64,000 nt of DNA, taken from Paratrimastix pyriformis (Eukaryota > Preaxostyla > Paratrimastigidae). The translations under genes were made by a program, and so were the position numbers. The notes under the pieces are model-generated. The model saw nothing but the letters and a program-made list of their open reading frames with translations. It was not told the origin of the DNA and did no database searches. Positions 23,939 to 46,197 of this stretch are shown here, piece after piece; positions within the stretch are counted from its first letter, which is position 1, and each line of letters begins with the position of its first letter. The stretch lies in NCBI GenBank assembly GCA_027972325.1, contig JAPMOS010000126.1:1-64000 (forward strand), read 5' to 3'.

Positions 23939-25557
23939 ATGTTTTTCAAGTTGCACTCCGATCCGGATGATTTCCTCGATACGGCATTCGTAGATTTCCT
24001 CGCAGGATCGGTTTGTTTTAAGGTTTATTTCAGATTCCATGAAACGCTTGGTGCAGGAAGCAAAGCATGTCCATTTAATTCGGATTGCTTCGGGATTGTC
24101 AACTGCCCTTGCAAAACACATTAGATTACCCCGCCCTCCACTTTTGGTTTCTGGTTCACCCAAGGGTGGCCATGTCCAATGTGCTGTGGTTGCCGAGAAT
24201 CACTCCTCGATGCTTTTTCTCTCTGAGAATGCCGGCACCTACGCCGAGGAAATCTTTCAGTTTCTTTATCCCACTTTCCAGGTTGGTGTCTTGTTCAGAC
24301 GCATTTCAGCACTTCCCGTCATGTAGCTCAGACCCCCGGCCATCATGGGACCTCAAGAAGAGGTCATCCCTTTCTGTGACACCTGGTTGCGTATGTACCG
24401 CGAATCGGAACAGGAAATGAACCCTGCTTCTGCCAACGCACGCAGTCAGATTCATAGCACTTATTCCCGGTGGGTTCTGGAACGGGACGAGTACCGGGGT
24501 GTCCATCCCCAAGTTGCCCCTCGCCCCACGTCTCCTGTGGCTGCCTCCGAACAGGTCAGGTTCCAAACCCAAATTAAATTTTGAAAAAGATTGTTCAGGC
24601 GGCGGCGGGGTCTCCATCCCCAGCCGTCATCATCACCCCGGCGCCCATCCCCAGCCCAGCCCCCACCGAACCGCACGCCCGCCTGGCCACGGCCGATGAC
24701 ATCGATCTGGTGGCGCGCTGGCTGGCCGCCTTCTACGCCGAGTCTCGCATGGCCGTCCCGGATGCGCGCGGGCCGGCCGCCAAGATGATCGAGGGCCGGA
24801 CGGTCATGATCTGGATGGATCGAGTCCAGGATGGCGGCAGCGGTCTGCAGGCGGCCCCGCGTCATCCATCCGCTTCATCCACACGCACACACTGCGGCGC
24901 ATCATCCGCACACATCGCTGCAGGCCCCCGTGATTCCCGTCGCTAGGGCGGCGCCCTGCTTGGGAGAGCATCCTCATTCTCATCCCCCATTCGCCACGCA
25001 CGCAACCACTGTCATTGCCGCAGGCCCCGTGAGCCCCGTCTCGATGGCGGCCTTCTCGGACGTGCACTGCTTGGAGAGCATCACCAAGCGCCACGCCGTG
25101 GCCTCGGTCAACATCGGTCTGCCGTCTATGGGGCATTACAGACAAGGGAAAGCCACATCACCCCCCCCCCGTCTGGGCCTTGGGTTGGAGCCACTGCTGG
25201 GGTTGGATCCGCTGCTGGGGGTTGGATCCGCTGCTGGGGTAAGTCACTGCTGGTTGACTCTGGGGTTGGAGCCACTGCTGGGGTGGGAGCCGCACACCCC
25301 ATCATTGACGATGCCCCTTCTAATTTGGGCACCACCCATCCATCCCAGGGTGCATCTACACCCCTCCCGAGCTGCGCCGGCGCCACTTCGGGCTGTTCTG
25401 CACGAGCAGCCTGAGCGAGCACGTCTTTGGCACGCTGGGCATGCAGCGGGTGTACGTCCTGGCCGACCGGCTCAGCCCCGGGGCGCAGGCCATCTGCCGC
25501 CGGGTGGGCATGGAGGACGTGGCCACGTTTGCCCAGGTGACCATGACCTATGGTTGA
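23939..25557 (+). CDS. GNAT-family N-acetyltransferase, six exons, 349 aa
   Basis: Exons 23939-23989, 24057-24281, 24327-24554, 24599-24842, 25024-25116 and 25349-25557 total 1,050 nt and all phases agree. The N-terminal part (MFFKLHSDPDDFLDTAF, HLIRIASGLSTALAKHI, PPLLVSG) is the accessory half common in FR47-type GNATs. The C-terminal GNAT core has RLATADDIDLVARWLAAFYA, the strand SMAAFS, VASVN, then GCIYTPPELRRRHFG, which fits the acetyl-CoA-binding motif A region in degenerate form, and LGMQRVYVLADRLSPGA with FAQVTMTYG at the end. These enzymes move an acetyl group from acetyl-CoA to an amine; the substrate is unknown. The classical family reads RRRGYA where this protein has RRRHFG. The gene is complete and looks functional. 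Confidence 0.85.
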
Positions 25558-25875
25558 GTCGACGCCTGGCGTGAGTCGATACCACCCCCACGCAAGAAAT
25601 TCTCAAAAAAAACGCGGAAATTTGAGATGTTCCAAGAAAACCACCAGCTTTTTCTGCGTTTTCTTGGGCGTGTTTGGAGAGGTCGGGCGCGTCTTGTTAG
25701 ATGTTGGATGTTGGATGTTGGATCTTGGGTGCAAGACAAGCGATGCGCGTCACGCCTTCCGTCCGGGGAGCCCAAAGTCCCATCGGGGGGGGGGGGGGGG
25801 GCGTGGACGAGCCATCGACAGCTGGGTGATATTGTACATGTCGATCTGTGCCGAGAGCGACGCCGATCTCTCCGT
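25558..25875. other. Intergenic region between converging genes
   Basis: Lies between the GNAT stop and the SMYD stop. Contains a TTGGATG triplet repeat (about 25703-25728) and a G15 run (about 25785-25801). No gene seen. Confidence 0.5.
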
Positions 25876-34317
<8,442 letters not shown>

Positions 34318-34326
34318 GTCTGTCAC

Positions 34327-35745
34327 AACGCAGTCAGTCAGTCAGTCTCGTGTTAATGCAGCCTCGTAGGAGGCTAACTAGATAATCGCAATCGAGAAGA
34401 GTTCACAAAAAGGTTTTCCCATTTCCCAACCCGATTTCACAAAGGATCACCTCATCCCCAGCCACTCCAGCAGCGCTTGGGCCCAGCGTCAGGCCCTGAT
34501 GAAGTTCCGCTTGGACGGTGCCGCCAACCTGGCGAGAGCAAAGCAGGAAGAGAAGGAGACGGGACGAGCGGCGACCTGAGACCCCACCCCCCTCCCTGCA
34601 GGTTTGAGGACGAGCCCACCCGGCGAGCCTGACGCTGCCGTCGTCCGCCCGCAAAGGAGAGGGGTTCAGTCCATTGTTATGTAGAGGAGGCCTCGTTGTG
34701 GTGGCCACTAGTCTGCTGGATGGGCACAGCAGGCAGCCGTCTCCGCCGTGGCCGCGATGCAGCCTCCCGCCGGGCCCCCCGCTCGCTGGCCACTCGCGGA
34801 GGTCCAGCCCGCCGCTCCCGGAGCAGTTGAAGCCGGAGCGCATGGGCCTGAGCCAGGAAGTCCCCCGCAATCCTGTTGACGGCCCCTTTGGTCGGTCGTC
34901 CCCAGCCTGCCGCGGGCCTCCCGATCATGATCTGCCACTTCTCGGCGCCCAGGGCCTCCAGCCGGGCCCAGTCCGGGGCCCCCAAGGCGGCATGGAGGCG
35001 GTCCCAGGCCTTCTTGCGCAACTCCTCGTAGGCGGGGCACTGCTGGATGATGTGCTGGGCATCCTCGAGCGGTCCCGCGCTGCAGCACACGCAGGCTCCT
35101 CCACGCTCCGCCTCAGGTCTGCCCTTCCAGGTTCGGAGGAACTCACCATCGAGGTACATCCCTGCGCGCAGTTGGGCCGCAATTCGGCGTCCTGCTGGGC
35201 TCATGTCGTCCAGGTAGGCCTCGATGCGGCCGGAGTCCTGCTTGACCTGCCGCAGGAGCGCCAGCCTCGGATGTGAGTGGGCATCCTCCACCTTCGCGCG
35301 CCACTGGGCCTCGACGCGCTCACGCACCTTCTTCCGGACCATGTCCTTCCAGGCGGCGATGCCAATGGACCGGATCGTCTCGTCTCCAGGTCGGGCCCCC
35401 CTGCCCAGGCCGTAGTCCCTCAGGACCGCCTCGGCGGCTCCAGCCCATTCGCCAATGCACTGGTGCCCCGCCCTCGTCTCTGGGAGCCTCTCGCCCAGCT
35501 CCACCAGCTCACGGACGAGGCGGCCCTGTGGCAGCAGCTTGATCCGGCCCCACTAGATCATGACCTCCTGGGCCCGCAAAGCAGCGACCGGTGTCAGCCC
35601 CAGGTCCGCCTCGACAGCGGCAGACGATGCTTGTCCAATGCACTGGAGGGCAAAACAGGCGAAGATGCGCTGCACCGTATCCATGGCCCGCTCCGCCTTC
35701 TTGTCACGCAGATTGGGGAAGGCCAGTCGTGCCATAGAATCAAAT
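34327..35745 (-). mobile_element. LINE 3' portion with (ACTG)n tail
   Basis: The coding part (about 35735-34677) has a zinc-binding CVCCSAGPLEDAQHIIQQC typical of the end of LINE ORF2, preceded by KKAERAMDTVQRIFACFA; it is cut by an in-frame stop near 35553 and ends in HHNEASST. A 3' UTR of about 330 bp ends in ACGAGACTGACTGACTG, a short-repeat tail. The reverse transcriptase is absent, so the copy is 5'-truncated. A second copy of the same 3' end lies at 52838-53357 (+). The tail is about 10 bp upstream of the SMYD start codon. Confidence 0.75.
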
Positions 35746-35820
35746 TCGTCAGAGAGGCCAACCCTCCCTCCTCACGCTGGACATCGAAACCCGGACGACA
35801 CGATATTTCAAGACAACATC

Positions 35821-36534
35821 TCACCACCACTCCACGGAATCGCCCTCTTTAATGCCGAGTCGCTGGCACGTCCCGCCGGGGACCTCGAGCACGGCCCGAA
35901 TCAGGGCGGAACCACCGCTGGGGATAGCCTCCAACGAGAGGGGTGTGGTTGAGTGGGCGATCCGGTGGATGAGGGGGGTGGCCTTCGGGTTAGCCTGGGT
36001 CACAAAGACGATGTCCAGCGGGATGGGTGTGTTCAGCATCCAGTAGCTGACGGGCGAGTGCGGCCGGAGGTAGTCAAAGAGCATGCCCTATTGGGGGGGG
36101 GGGGGGGGTTATGTCGACATCAACGACCAGTTTATAAATCCAGCTCGAAAATCGCGTAAAATAAGGGAAAAATAACAGCATCCCATACCATCGGTGATGG
36201 TTGGGTTCTGTCGACATCACTCCGAATCAATTCAAATTTCAAATTCAAGCATCCCCACGGGGGTCCCACCACTTCACCCGACGCCCCTGACAGACCCTGT
36301 CCGGCTCGAGGTGTGTCCTGCCCTGCAGGCCTCGGCTCATCTCGTCAGGGCTCCGTGCCACCTCCACCCCGAAGGCCACCGGGCCCCGGCCCGTGCCAAC
36401 GACCACCGACCGGGTGGGCGAGTAGGGCGACGGGGGCGGGGGGGCCGCCAGGCTTGCGAGCAGCGGGACCAGCGAGCCTGCGGGGTGGGGGGTGGGGGGT
36501 GAAGGAAACCCTTGTTGTGAAATTTCCCTCGCAT
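35821..36534 (-). CDS. DUF192 family protein, three exons, 157 aa
   Basis: Exons 36534-36510, 36477-36296 and 36087-35821 (474 nt, phases agree). A short N-terminus with a hydrophobic stretch (GSLVPLLASLAAP) could be a signal or anchor. The DUF192 fold follows: VAFGVEVARSPDEMSRGLQG, GMLFDYL, SYWMLNTPIPLDIVFV, AVLEVPGGTCQRLGIKEGD and the end SVEWW. The family is common in bacteria and archaea, and its biochemical role is not established. The stop is TGA at 35821-35823. The gene lies between the LINE and the Gln-rich gene, all on the minus strand. Confidence 0.85.
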
Positions 36535-36582
36535 GTCATTTTTTTGAGTAGGCCTCCAGCGCTGCAAACAAGTGGCTGGCAG

Positions 36583-36715
36583 TGGCTGTGTGCTGTGTGC
36601 TGTGCTGTGCTGTGCTGTGTGCTGTGTGCTGTGTGCTGTGTGCTGTGTGCTGTGTGCTGTGCTGTGCTGTGCTGTGCTGTGCTGTGTGCTGTGTGCTGTG
36701 CTGTGCTGTGCTGGC
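36583..36715. repeat. CTGTG / CTGTGTG repeat
   Basis: Mixed 5- and 7-bp units (GCTGT, GCTGTGT), about 20 copies, between the DUF192 start and the stop of the Gln-rich gene. Confidence 0.9.
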
Positions 36716-36743
36716 TGGGGCAGCGCGTGACGTCATGGCAGAT

Positions 36744-40029
<3,286 letters not shown>

Positions 40030-40111
40030 GCAACACAATTTTGATAATCGGTATCACACTTGGCGGTGGAAGATCTTGAAGCACAGGCTCGATAGGAAAG
40101 CTAAATCACCT

Positions 40112-40240
40112 TCAAAACACTATTTTCACGAAAAAGTGACCGACCCGACATTGAGCAATGCAGCTATCGGCAGGATCTCCAAAGGCTAACTGAAAAAGGG
40201 CCAAAATGCCCAGCAAAATAATGAGGAATGCCCCTTTCAT
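40112..40240 (-). CDS. Small secreted-type ORF, 42 aa (or first exon)
   Basis: ATG at 40240 opens MKGAFLIILLGILALFQLAF followed by GDPADSCIAQC and a stop at 40112-40114. The start has all parts of a signal peptide: a Lys, a 16-residue hydrophobic core and a small-residue cleavage zone before DPADS. Two Cys follow. It may be a short secreted peptide or exon 1 of a longer secreted protein whose remainder is not recognised (a donor-like GTCGGTC lies near codon 33). It sits between the Gln-rich gene and the LINE insertion. Confidence 0.4.
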   Translation of the reverse strand: MKGAFLIILLGILALFQLAFGDPADSCIAQCRVGHFFVKIVF

Positions 40241-40313
40241 GGACGGAGCCGGGACGCCTTCGGGAGTTTGACTTGGCCGTTACATGGTGTATCGTACACC
40301 GGGCGCCAGCCTT

Positions 40314-43300
40314 AAGTTAAGTTAAGTTAAGTTAAGTTAAGTCAAACCCTTGCGGGTGTTCTCATCGGGCGTGCCCAGCCCTAGGCCTTAAGGCTTCAGG
40401 CTGCGCTCTACCCGTGAGACATTGATTCATTTACTCCGTCTTCGCAATACGCCTCTCCCATTTCGCCCGAGCATTCCGCGCCTTCCTCAGCCCACGACCT
40501 GCAGCCTTCGCGCGCTGTCTTACCACCGCCCCACTCGCCGTTCTCCCCCTTGCCCCCCCCTCCCGCATCGCTAGCACCCGCTCATTCAACTCCTTCAGCC
40601 TCCCCAACGACCCAACCCTCAGCCTCGCCGCACCCCTCCTCAACGCCTCCCTGCACATCCCCGCCCCTTCGCTCGTCCCTGCCGCCACCGCCGCTGTATT
40701 CCAGCGGACCTCCACCCTCCCGCGCCCCCACCTGGGCCTCGAGGCCCGCGTCTTTTTCTTACCCGCGTCCTCGCCCCCCTCCCGACCCCTCGTCCGCTTC
40801 CCCGATCTCAGGGTCTGCCCGTCCGCTTCATCCGCCGCCTTGCCGCACCTCCTCTCCAGCTCCTTCGACCAGATCCTCCTGCTGGCCTTCTCGTTCACCC
40901 TCCTACGGATTTCCGCCGCCGCCCCCGCCACCTGGCCCTGGTATTTCTTGACCCACTCCTCCCCGAGCTCTCCCGCGGTCGTCTGGTCCACAATCCCGCA
41001 CGCCGCCGCCACTTGCCCCGCCTCCCAACCAACACCCGCCAAGCTAGCCAGCCTGTTCCCCACCCTGCACACCCATCGCTCCATGTCATCGCCGTCCCAT
41101 CCGCTGTCGGCCTCCACCACCCCGCACAGCTGCTTCAGCGCCCGCTCCCAGCACTCCTTCCGCGGTGGGTACAGCATCCGCGCCCGGTCGTTCTCGTACA
41201 GCCCAAGCCACCAGCCGTCAGCCTGCAGCCGCCGCTGCGTCGGCACCCCTCCCCAATGTGCCTCTTCCCACAACACCAATGCCCCAGGCCGTATTTCCCA
41301 CCACGTTGCCCTGAGCCCTTGCACCTCCCACCCCGGCTTCTTAGATCTTCGGACCATCACCGCAATTCGCACCGGGGATGTACCAGGCACCCCGCCCGCC
41401 AACCCCTCCCGCATCAGCTTCTCCGCGTTACAATTGGGCCCAACCAGTGCCATCAACGCCCTCCCCGGAACAGGCCACGCCTTGCCCCCCCGCGTGCAAA
41501 CAATTCGGCCGAACATCGGATTCATCTCCCCGAGCACATCCGTCGCCATCTCGTCCAGGCGCAACGCCTGCATGAGCACCCCCGACACATCCCACGGCAC
41601 CACCGATCGGATCCGGTCCTCCGGGAGCCGAGCCTCCAGCGCCGCCTTCAGCGCCCCGCACTCCATGAGCCGATCTCGCAGCGCCTTGTTCATCTGCTGC
41701 CCCTCGTGGACCACACACTCCCGCGACGGGCCCCGAAGCCACCCGAGATCCTCGTGGGCCCGCTCCCAGGCCTGGTACCTCCCCCGCTCGGTCTCTTCCA
41801 TCGTCGCCTGAGCCCTCACCTCCCGGTACTGGGGGCACTCCAGCAAGGCATGCTCGAACGTCTCCGCCTTGCCACATCCACACAGGCCCCCCGGCCCCAG
41901 GCCCCACCTCCGCTCTCTGTCGCCGGTCATCATCTTCCGCTGCATCAGCCCCAAGTACCCACGCATCCCCGCCACCCCCACTATGGCCCTCTTGTTGGTC
42001 TGTGGCCTGCCACTCGCCACATTCACTCGCGCATTCACAGTCTGCTTCTTCGCCCCGAGTCCATCGACCCGCTCCTTCCGGAACTGCCCCTTGAGGCGCG
42101 CCTTATAGTCACAGCTGATGTCTCCCCCAGCAGTCCGAATCACCGGCCCCCGCACCTTTGACAGACTGATTCCTACATCCTTGCCCTCTTCTTGCTCTCT
42201 CCCCTCCTTCGCCTGCCGATCGGCCTCCCGGTTCCCGGCTGCCTCCTCGGAGTCCCCGGTCTGATGCCCCTTGACCCAAATCACCTCAATTGCCCCAGGG
42301 TATGCCTCCACCTCCTCCCGCAGCGTCGCCAGGAGACGCTCGTTATGGCTGTTGACAATGTCGTGCCGCCTCATATCCCCCCGCAGGCACTTCCGCACCG
42401 CCGACTGCATCACACGGCTATCCGTATTGATCACCAGGTCCTGCCCCCGGCCCTCGCGCACCGCCACCAACCCCGCCAAGATCTCCGCCTCGTTGTTAGT
42501 CTGGTTGGGCCCGATACTCCGCCCTTTGGACACCGTGCGCCACCCCCCATCATCCGCCCTCTCAACCACCGCAAACCCCGCCCGCCTTCGCCCGTCACGG
42601 GCCATCGCCGAACCGTCAGTGAACAGCTTCCGTGAGGGTCCCTCCATCCTACCGCCCTTTTCGGCACCCTCTCTCCCCGCCCCCTCGTCGCCGCATGAGT
42701 CCACCACTTCCCACGGCGTCATCGGTTTGACTCCATCCGGGGCCCCCAAGGCCCCCGCCGCACGCCGCACCTCGGGGAACCAGTCCGGCTCCTTCCCCCT
42801 CATGTTCTGCAAGTTCTTCCAGACGCCCGAGCTCCACCTCAGATCATCCACCGTCCTCAGCCCCCTCTTCCCCAGGTCCCTCGCAACCTTCGCGCGGCTT
42901 AGCCTCTTCTCCTGGAACGCCCGGTCCAAGAGGACCATCACGTCCCTCGGGTCCGTGTCCCGCCTGCCCTCCTCGCCCACCCTCATTTGCATCCCCCTCG
43001 CCGCCAGCACATCCAGTGCCCCCTTGACGAAGCCCCTCTCTCGGATCGCCCTCCCCTCCTCAGGGCACGCCAGGACGCTCCCCGACCTACCCAGCTCCCT
43101 CCCGATGAGGTCGTGCTCCATCTTGGTCCATCCATGCTCGGGGTCCTTCCTGTCGACGATCCTCCCCAGCAGCTGCACCAGCACCGTCTGGTCGTGGACA
43201 TCAACAGGGTGCTTGATCCCCACCCCGCCCGCCTCGTCCGCCACGTAGAGCATGTCACACGCATCCGCCACCCCCAACGTCCGCGAGGCCTTTCTGGCCA

Positions 43301-45584
43301 CCCCGTTGTATTCCTTCGCGATCTCCTCCAGCACTCTCCGGTCCACCGGCACGTTCCGCGCCATGAACTCCACCACCGGGGTCACGCATTCATTCAACAG
43401 CTGTGCCACGGCCTCCAAAGAAAGGTTCGCCTGGTACAGCTTCTCAATCCGGTTCCTCACCTTCTCATACACCTTCACGTCGTTGACACACATCCGCAGC
43501 TCCTCGTCCAGCCACACACCCAGATACCTGATGGCCTCACCCCTCCGCACCGCCGGGATGACCGAGCCACCGATCCTCACCGGGCTCCGCTCCGGGTCGT
43601 TGGTGAGGTACTCGGACTTGGCCACATTGATGCTCATGCCAGCCCCGCGGAGCAACTGCTCGATCCGCGTGATGACCCGCGACACCTCGGCCTTGTCGCT
43701 CGACACGATCAGCAAATCATCCGCGAATGCAAAGATCTGATACCGCCGCCCCCCCAACGCGTACCCGCCCCGCTCCATCCGGACCCGACTGATGATCCAC
43801 TCCATGAAGATTACGAAGAGCAGGCAGGACAGCGGGTCCCCCTGCGAAATCCCACGTTCAATGGGGTACGTCCGAGTCAACCCATACTTCGTGATCACCG
43901 CCGCCCGCCTCCCCTTGTACAGGTCTGCCACATACCTCACAAAGTCCGCATCCAGCCCCACCTCCTCCATCCCCCGCCTCAGCGCGCCAAAGTCTACGGT
44001 ATCATAAGCCTTCGCAATATCCAAGCTGACGACGTGAAAGATCCTCCCGTGCGCCCTCGCATGCCGAATGACTCCCATCACCGCAGCGATGGGAGTCTCC
44101 AAACATCGCTTTCTTATAAACCCATACTGTTCCTCCCCGATCAGGTTCTCCCTGACCACCGCATCTTGCAGCCTCCCTGCCAGGACTGCGTTGACAACTT
44201 TCATCAACACAGGGACAAGCATGATTGGTCTGCGCGCCGCCGGGTCGCCCGGATGCCCATCCTCCGTTTTCATGATCGGGTATAGCGACCCTACCTTCAG
44301 CTCAGCTGGGACATTCGCCGTCCTGATCATCTCGGAGACCCGCCCAGCCAGCCACCCTACCACGCCGCTCGGGAGCTGCTTCAGCAGCTCCGCATTCAAC
44401 CGGTCCGGCCCCGTCGCCTTGCCGTTGTGCATCCTGTTGATCACCCCCCACAGCTCCCCCTCCGAGATGGGGTCCACCAGCCCCCTCACACGCGTCCGAG
44501 GCTCCCTCGGCGCCTCCGCCATCCCATCGCACTGCCGCTTCTCCGCAAAGGCCTCATAGTACTGAGCCCAGGTCTCCTGCACCTTCTCTGGCTCGGTGAT
44601 CACATCCACCACCTTGCCGCCTTCCCCTCTCACCACTGTCGTCTCTACCGGCGCCCTCATGCCCTCCCCTTGGAAAATCGACCGATTCAGAGAACGATGT
44701 CGCCTCAATAACGTTGCCCTGATGTTCTCCTCTCTCTTCGTCGCCCTGGCCGCGCGCCACTCCCGCAGGACCGCCCTCCCCTCCGCTTCCGCCTCGCTAC
44801 CCCTACCACCCCGCAGCCCGGCTAGCAAGGCCCTCACCACCCGTGCCGGCATGTAGTCCCGGTCGGTGTAAGTCGCCCGCACGCACCCGAACTGCTCCTC
44901 TCCCACCCGTACAATGTCCTCGACGCAGTCTTTGATCCCCTTCCACCCGCCCATGTCCTTCGACAGCTCCTCCTGGAACTTCTTCACCTTCGCCCCAGCC
45001 ACCCCACCAGCCTCCGCCTCGGCTCGAGTGGGGCATCGGATCCTCCCCTTGACATGCACCGTCCTCCGCCCCATGTCCGCGCACATCCCGCTCAGGTCCA
45101 CCACCTGCGGGTTGTGATCACTCCCCCTGAGGCCCTTCTCCATTCTGCAGTTCCATCCCCAGACCACCCTCGCCATAACCCCTTTTGACACGAACACCTT
45201 GTCGATCACCCTTCCGCTCCTGATGCGCGTCGGCTCATTCTCGTACCCAAACGCAGCCGCCACATTGACCAGCCCCGCCCGACTCAGTAACCCGTAACCG
45301 CCATACTCATTGAAGTCTCCCCCCAGCAGCATCTGCTGGCCCTCACGCGTCGCCTTCGCCATCATCCCATCCAGCGCCTTGTCAACCAAAGGTGTGTACC
45401 TCCCCCCATGCACCGACGCCGAGGGGTGGTACAGGTTGACAATCCGTAGCCCGTGTTTCCCGATCCTAAGGTCAACACTCATCAGATGCCCCATCACGCT
45501 TTTCACCACTCCCTCCACCCTCAGGTTCAGGGCCCTCCTCCTCAGCACCGCCACACCCCCCCCCACCCCTCTGCCCGCCAGTCA
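40314..45584 (-). mobile_element. LINE (APE endonuclease, RT, RNase H) with 13-bp target duplication
   Basis: One frame of 1,711 codons (45566-40431) stays open. Order: C-terminal part of an APE-type endonuclease (LLGGDFNEYGGYG, GSDHNPQVVDLS), reverse transcriptase (LDIAKAYDTVDF, GISQGDPLSCLLF, FAFADDLLIVSS), RNase H (LFTDGSAMARDG, NNEAEILAGLVA, NTDSRVMQ, VIWVKGHQTGD, GNREADRQAK), a CGCGKAETFEHALLEC zinc knuckle and a long basic C-terminus. The 5' end is truncated inside the endonuclease. The 3' end is a tail of five to six AAGTT units (40314-40342). GGGCGCCAGCCTT occurs at 40301-40313 and 45585-45597 as a direct 13-bp target duplication. The open frame and perfect duplication indicate a recent insertion. 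Confidence 0.9.
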
Positions 45585-45597
45585 GGGCGCCAGCCTT

Positions 45598-45715
45598 TAG
45601 TAACGTTATGTCAAACCCGTTCTCCCATCTTCCACATTCCACACAAGCCCTACCCGTGAGACATTGATTCACTCTTCGCCGTACGTCTCTCCCATTTCGC
45701 TTGAGCATTCGCCCC
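45598..45715 (-). mobile_element. Short LINE 3' fragment next to the full LINE
   Basis: About 118 bp resembling the 3' end of the neighbouring LINE (CCCTACCCGTGAGACATTGA is shared with about 40410-40428; CTCTCCCATTTCGC with 40453-40466). It is a severely 5'-truncated older copy in the same orientation. The young LINE inserted at its 3' border. Confidence 0.75.
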
Positions 45716-46197
45716 GGCCAAGAAGGCGACGAGTTTGGCAGGCGAGTCCTTGTCTCCACCTCGGACTCCGGGGTTCCGATCGATTCATTGGTGATGGGCC
45801 ACGTGGTGTCTTTTCCGTTAGTTCTGTTCTGCTGCCGGGTTGGGTCCGGAATGAGGTCGACATCTGATCGAGGTCCTGGACCAGCCATCCCTCACCGGGA
45901 TTCTCTGGTCCTACGTGTTGACTTTCTTTGGGGTTTGGGGTTTAAGGACCCCAAATCAAAGAATGGTGCCGGGTTTGGTGCACCCATGTTTCCTTCCTCC
46001 TCTCTCCCCCTCCCTCCCCCCCCCCCCACACGGCGGGGACCTCCGGTTCGTGAGCCTCGGGCCATCTGGAAATTGACGTGATTCCGGGTCGGATCAAGCG
46101 CAAGGAACTCTTCGACCCCAACGAACCGAATGATGGTTAAATACACGGGGGAGGAGGAGGGAGGGGGGGATGGGAAGAAGAAGAAGACAACGGCAGT
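45716..46197. other. Region without a recognised gene
   Basis: 3' flank of the first RING/TRAF paralog. Plus-strand stretches such as VIPGRIKRKELFDPNEPND (about 46077-46135) look coding-like but cannot be joined to a start. Holds a C-rich run at 46010-46028. Confidence 0.3.

Noticed and set aside
40550-45600. Plus-strand ORFs across the LINE (for example 42987-44285)
   Set aside because: They are shadows of the minus-strand LINE frame in GC-rich DNA.
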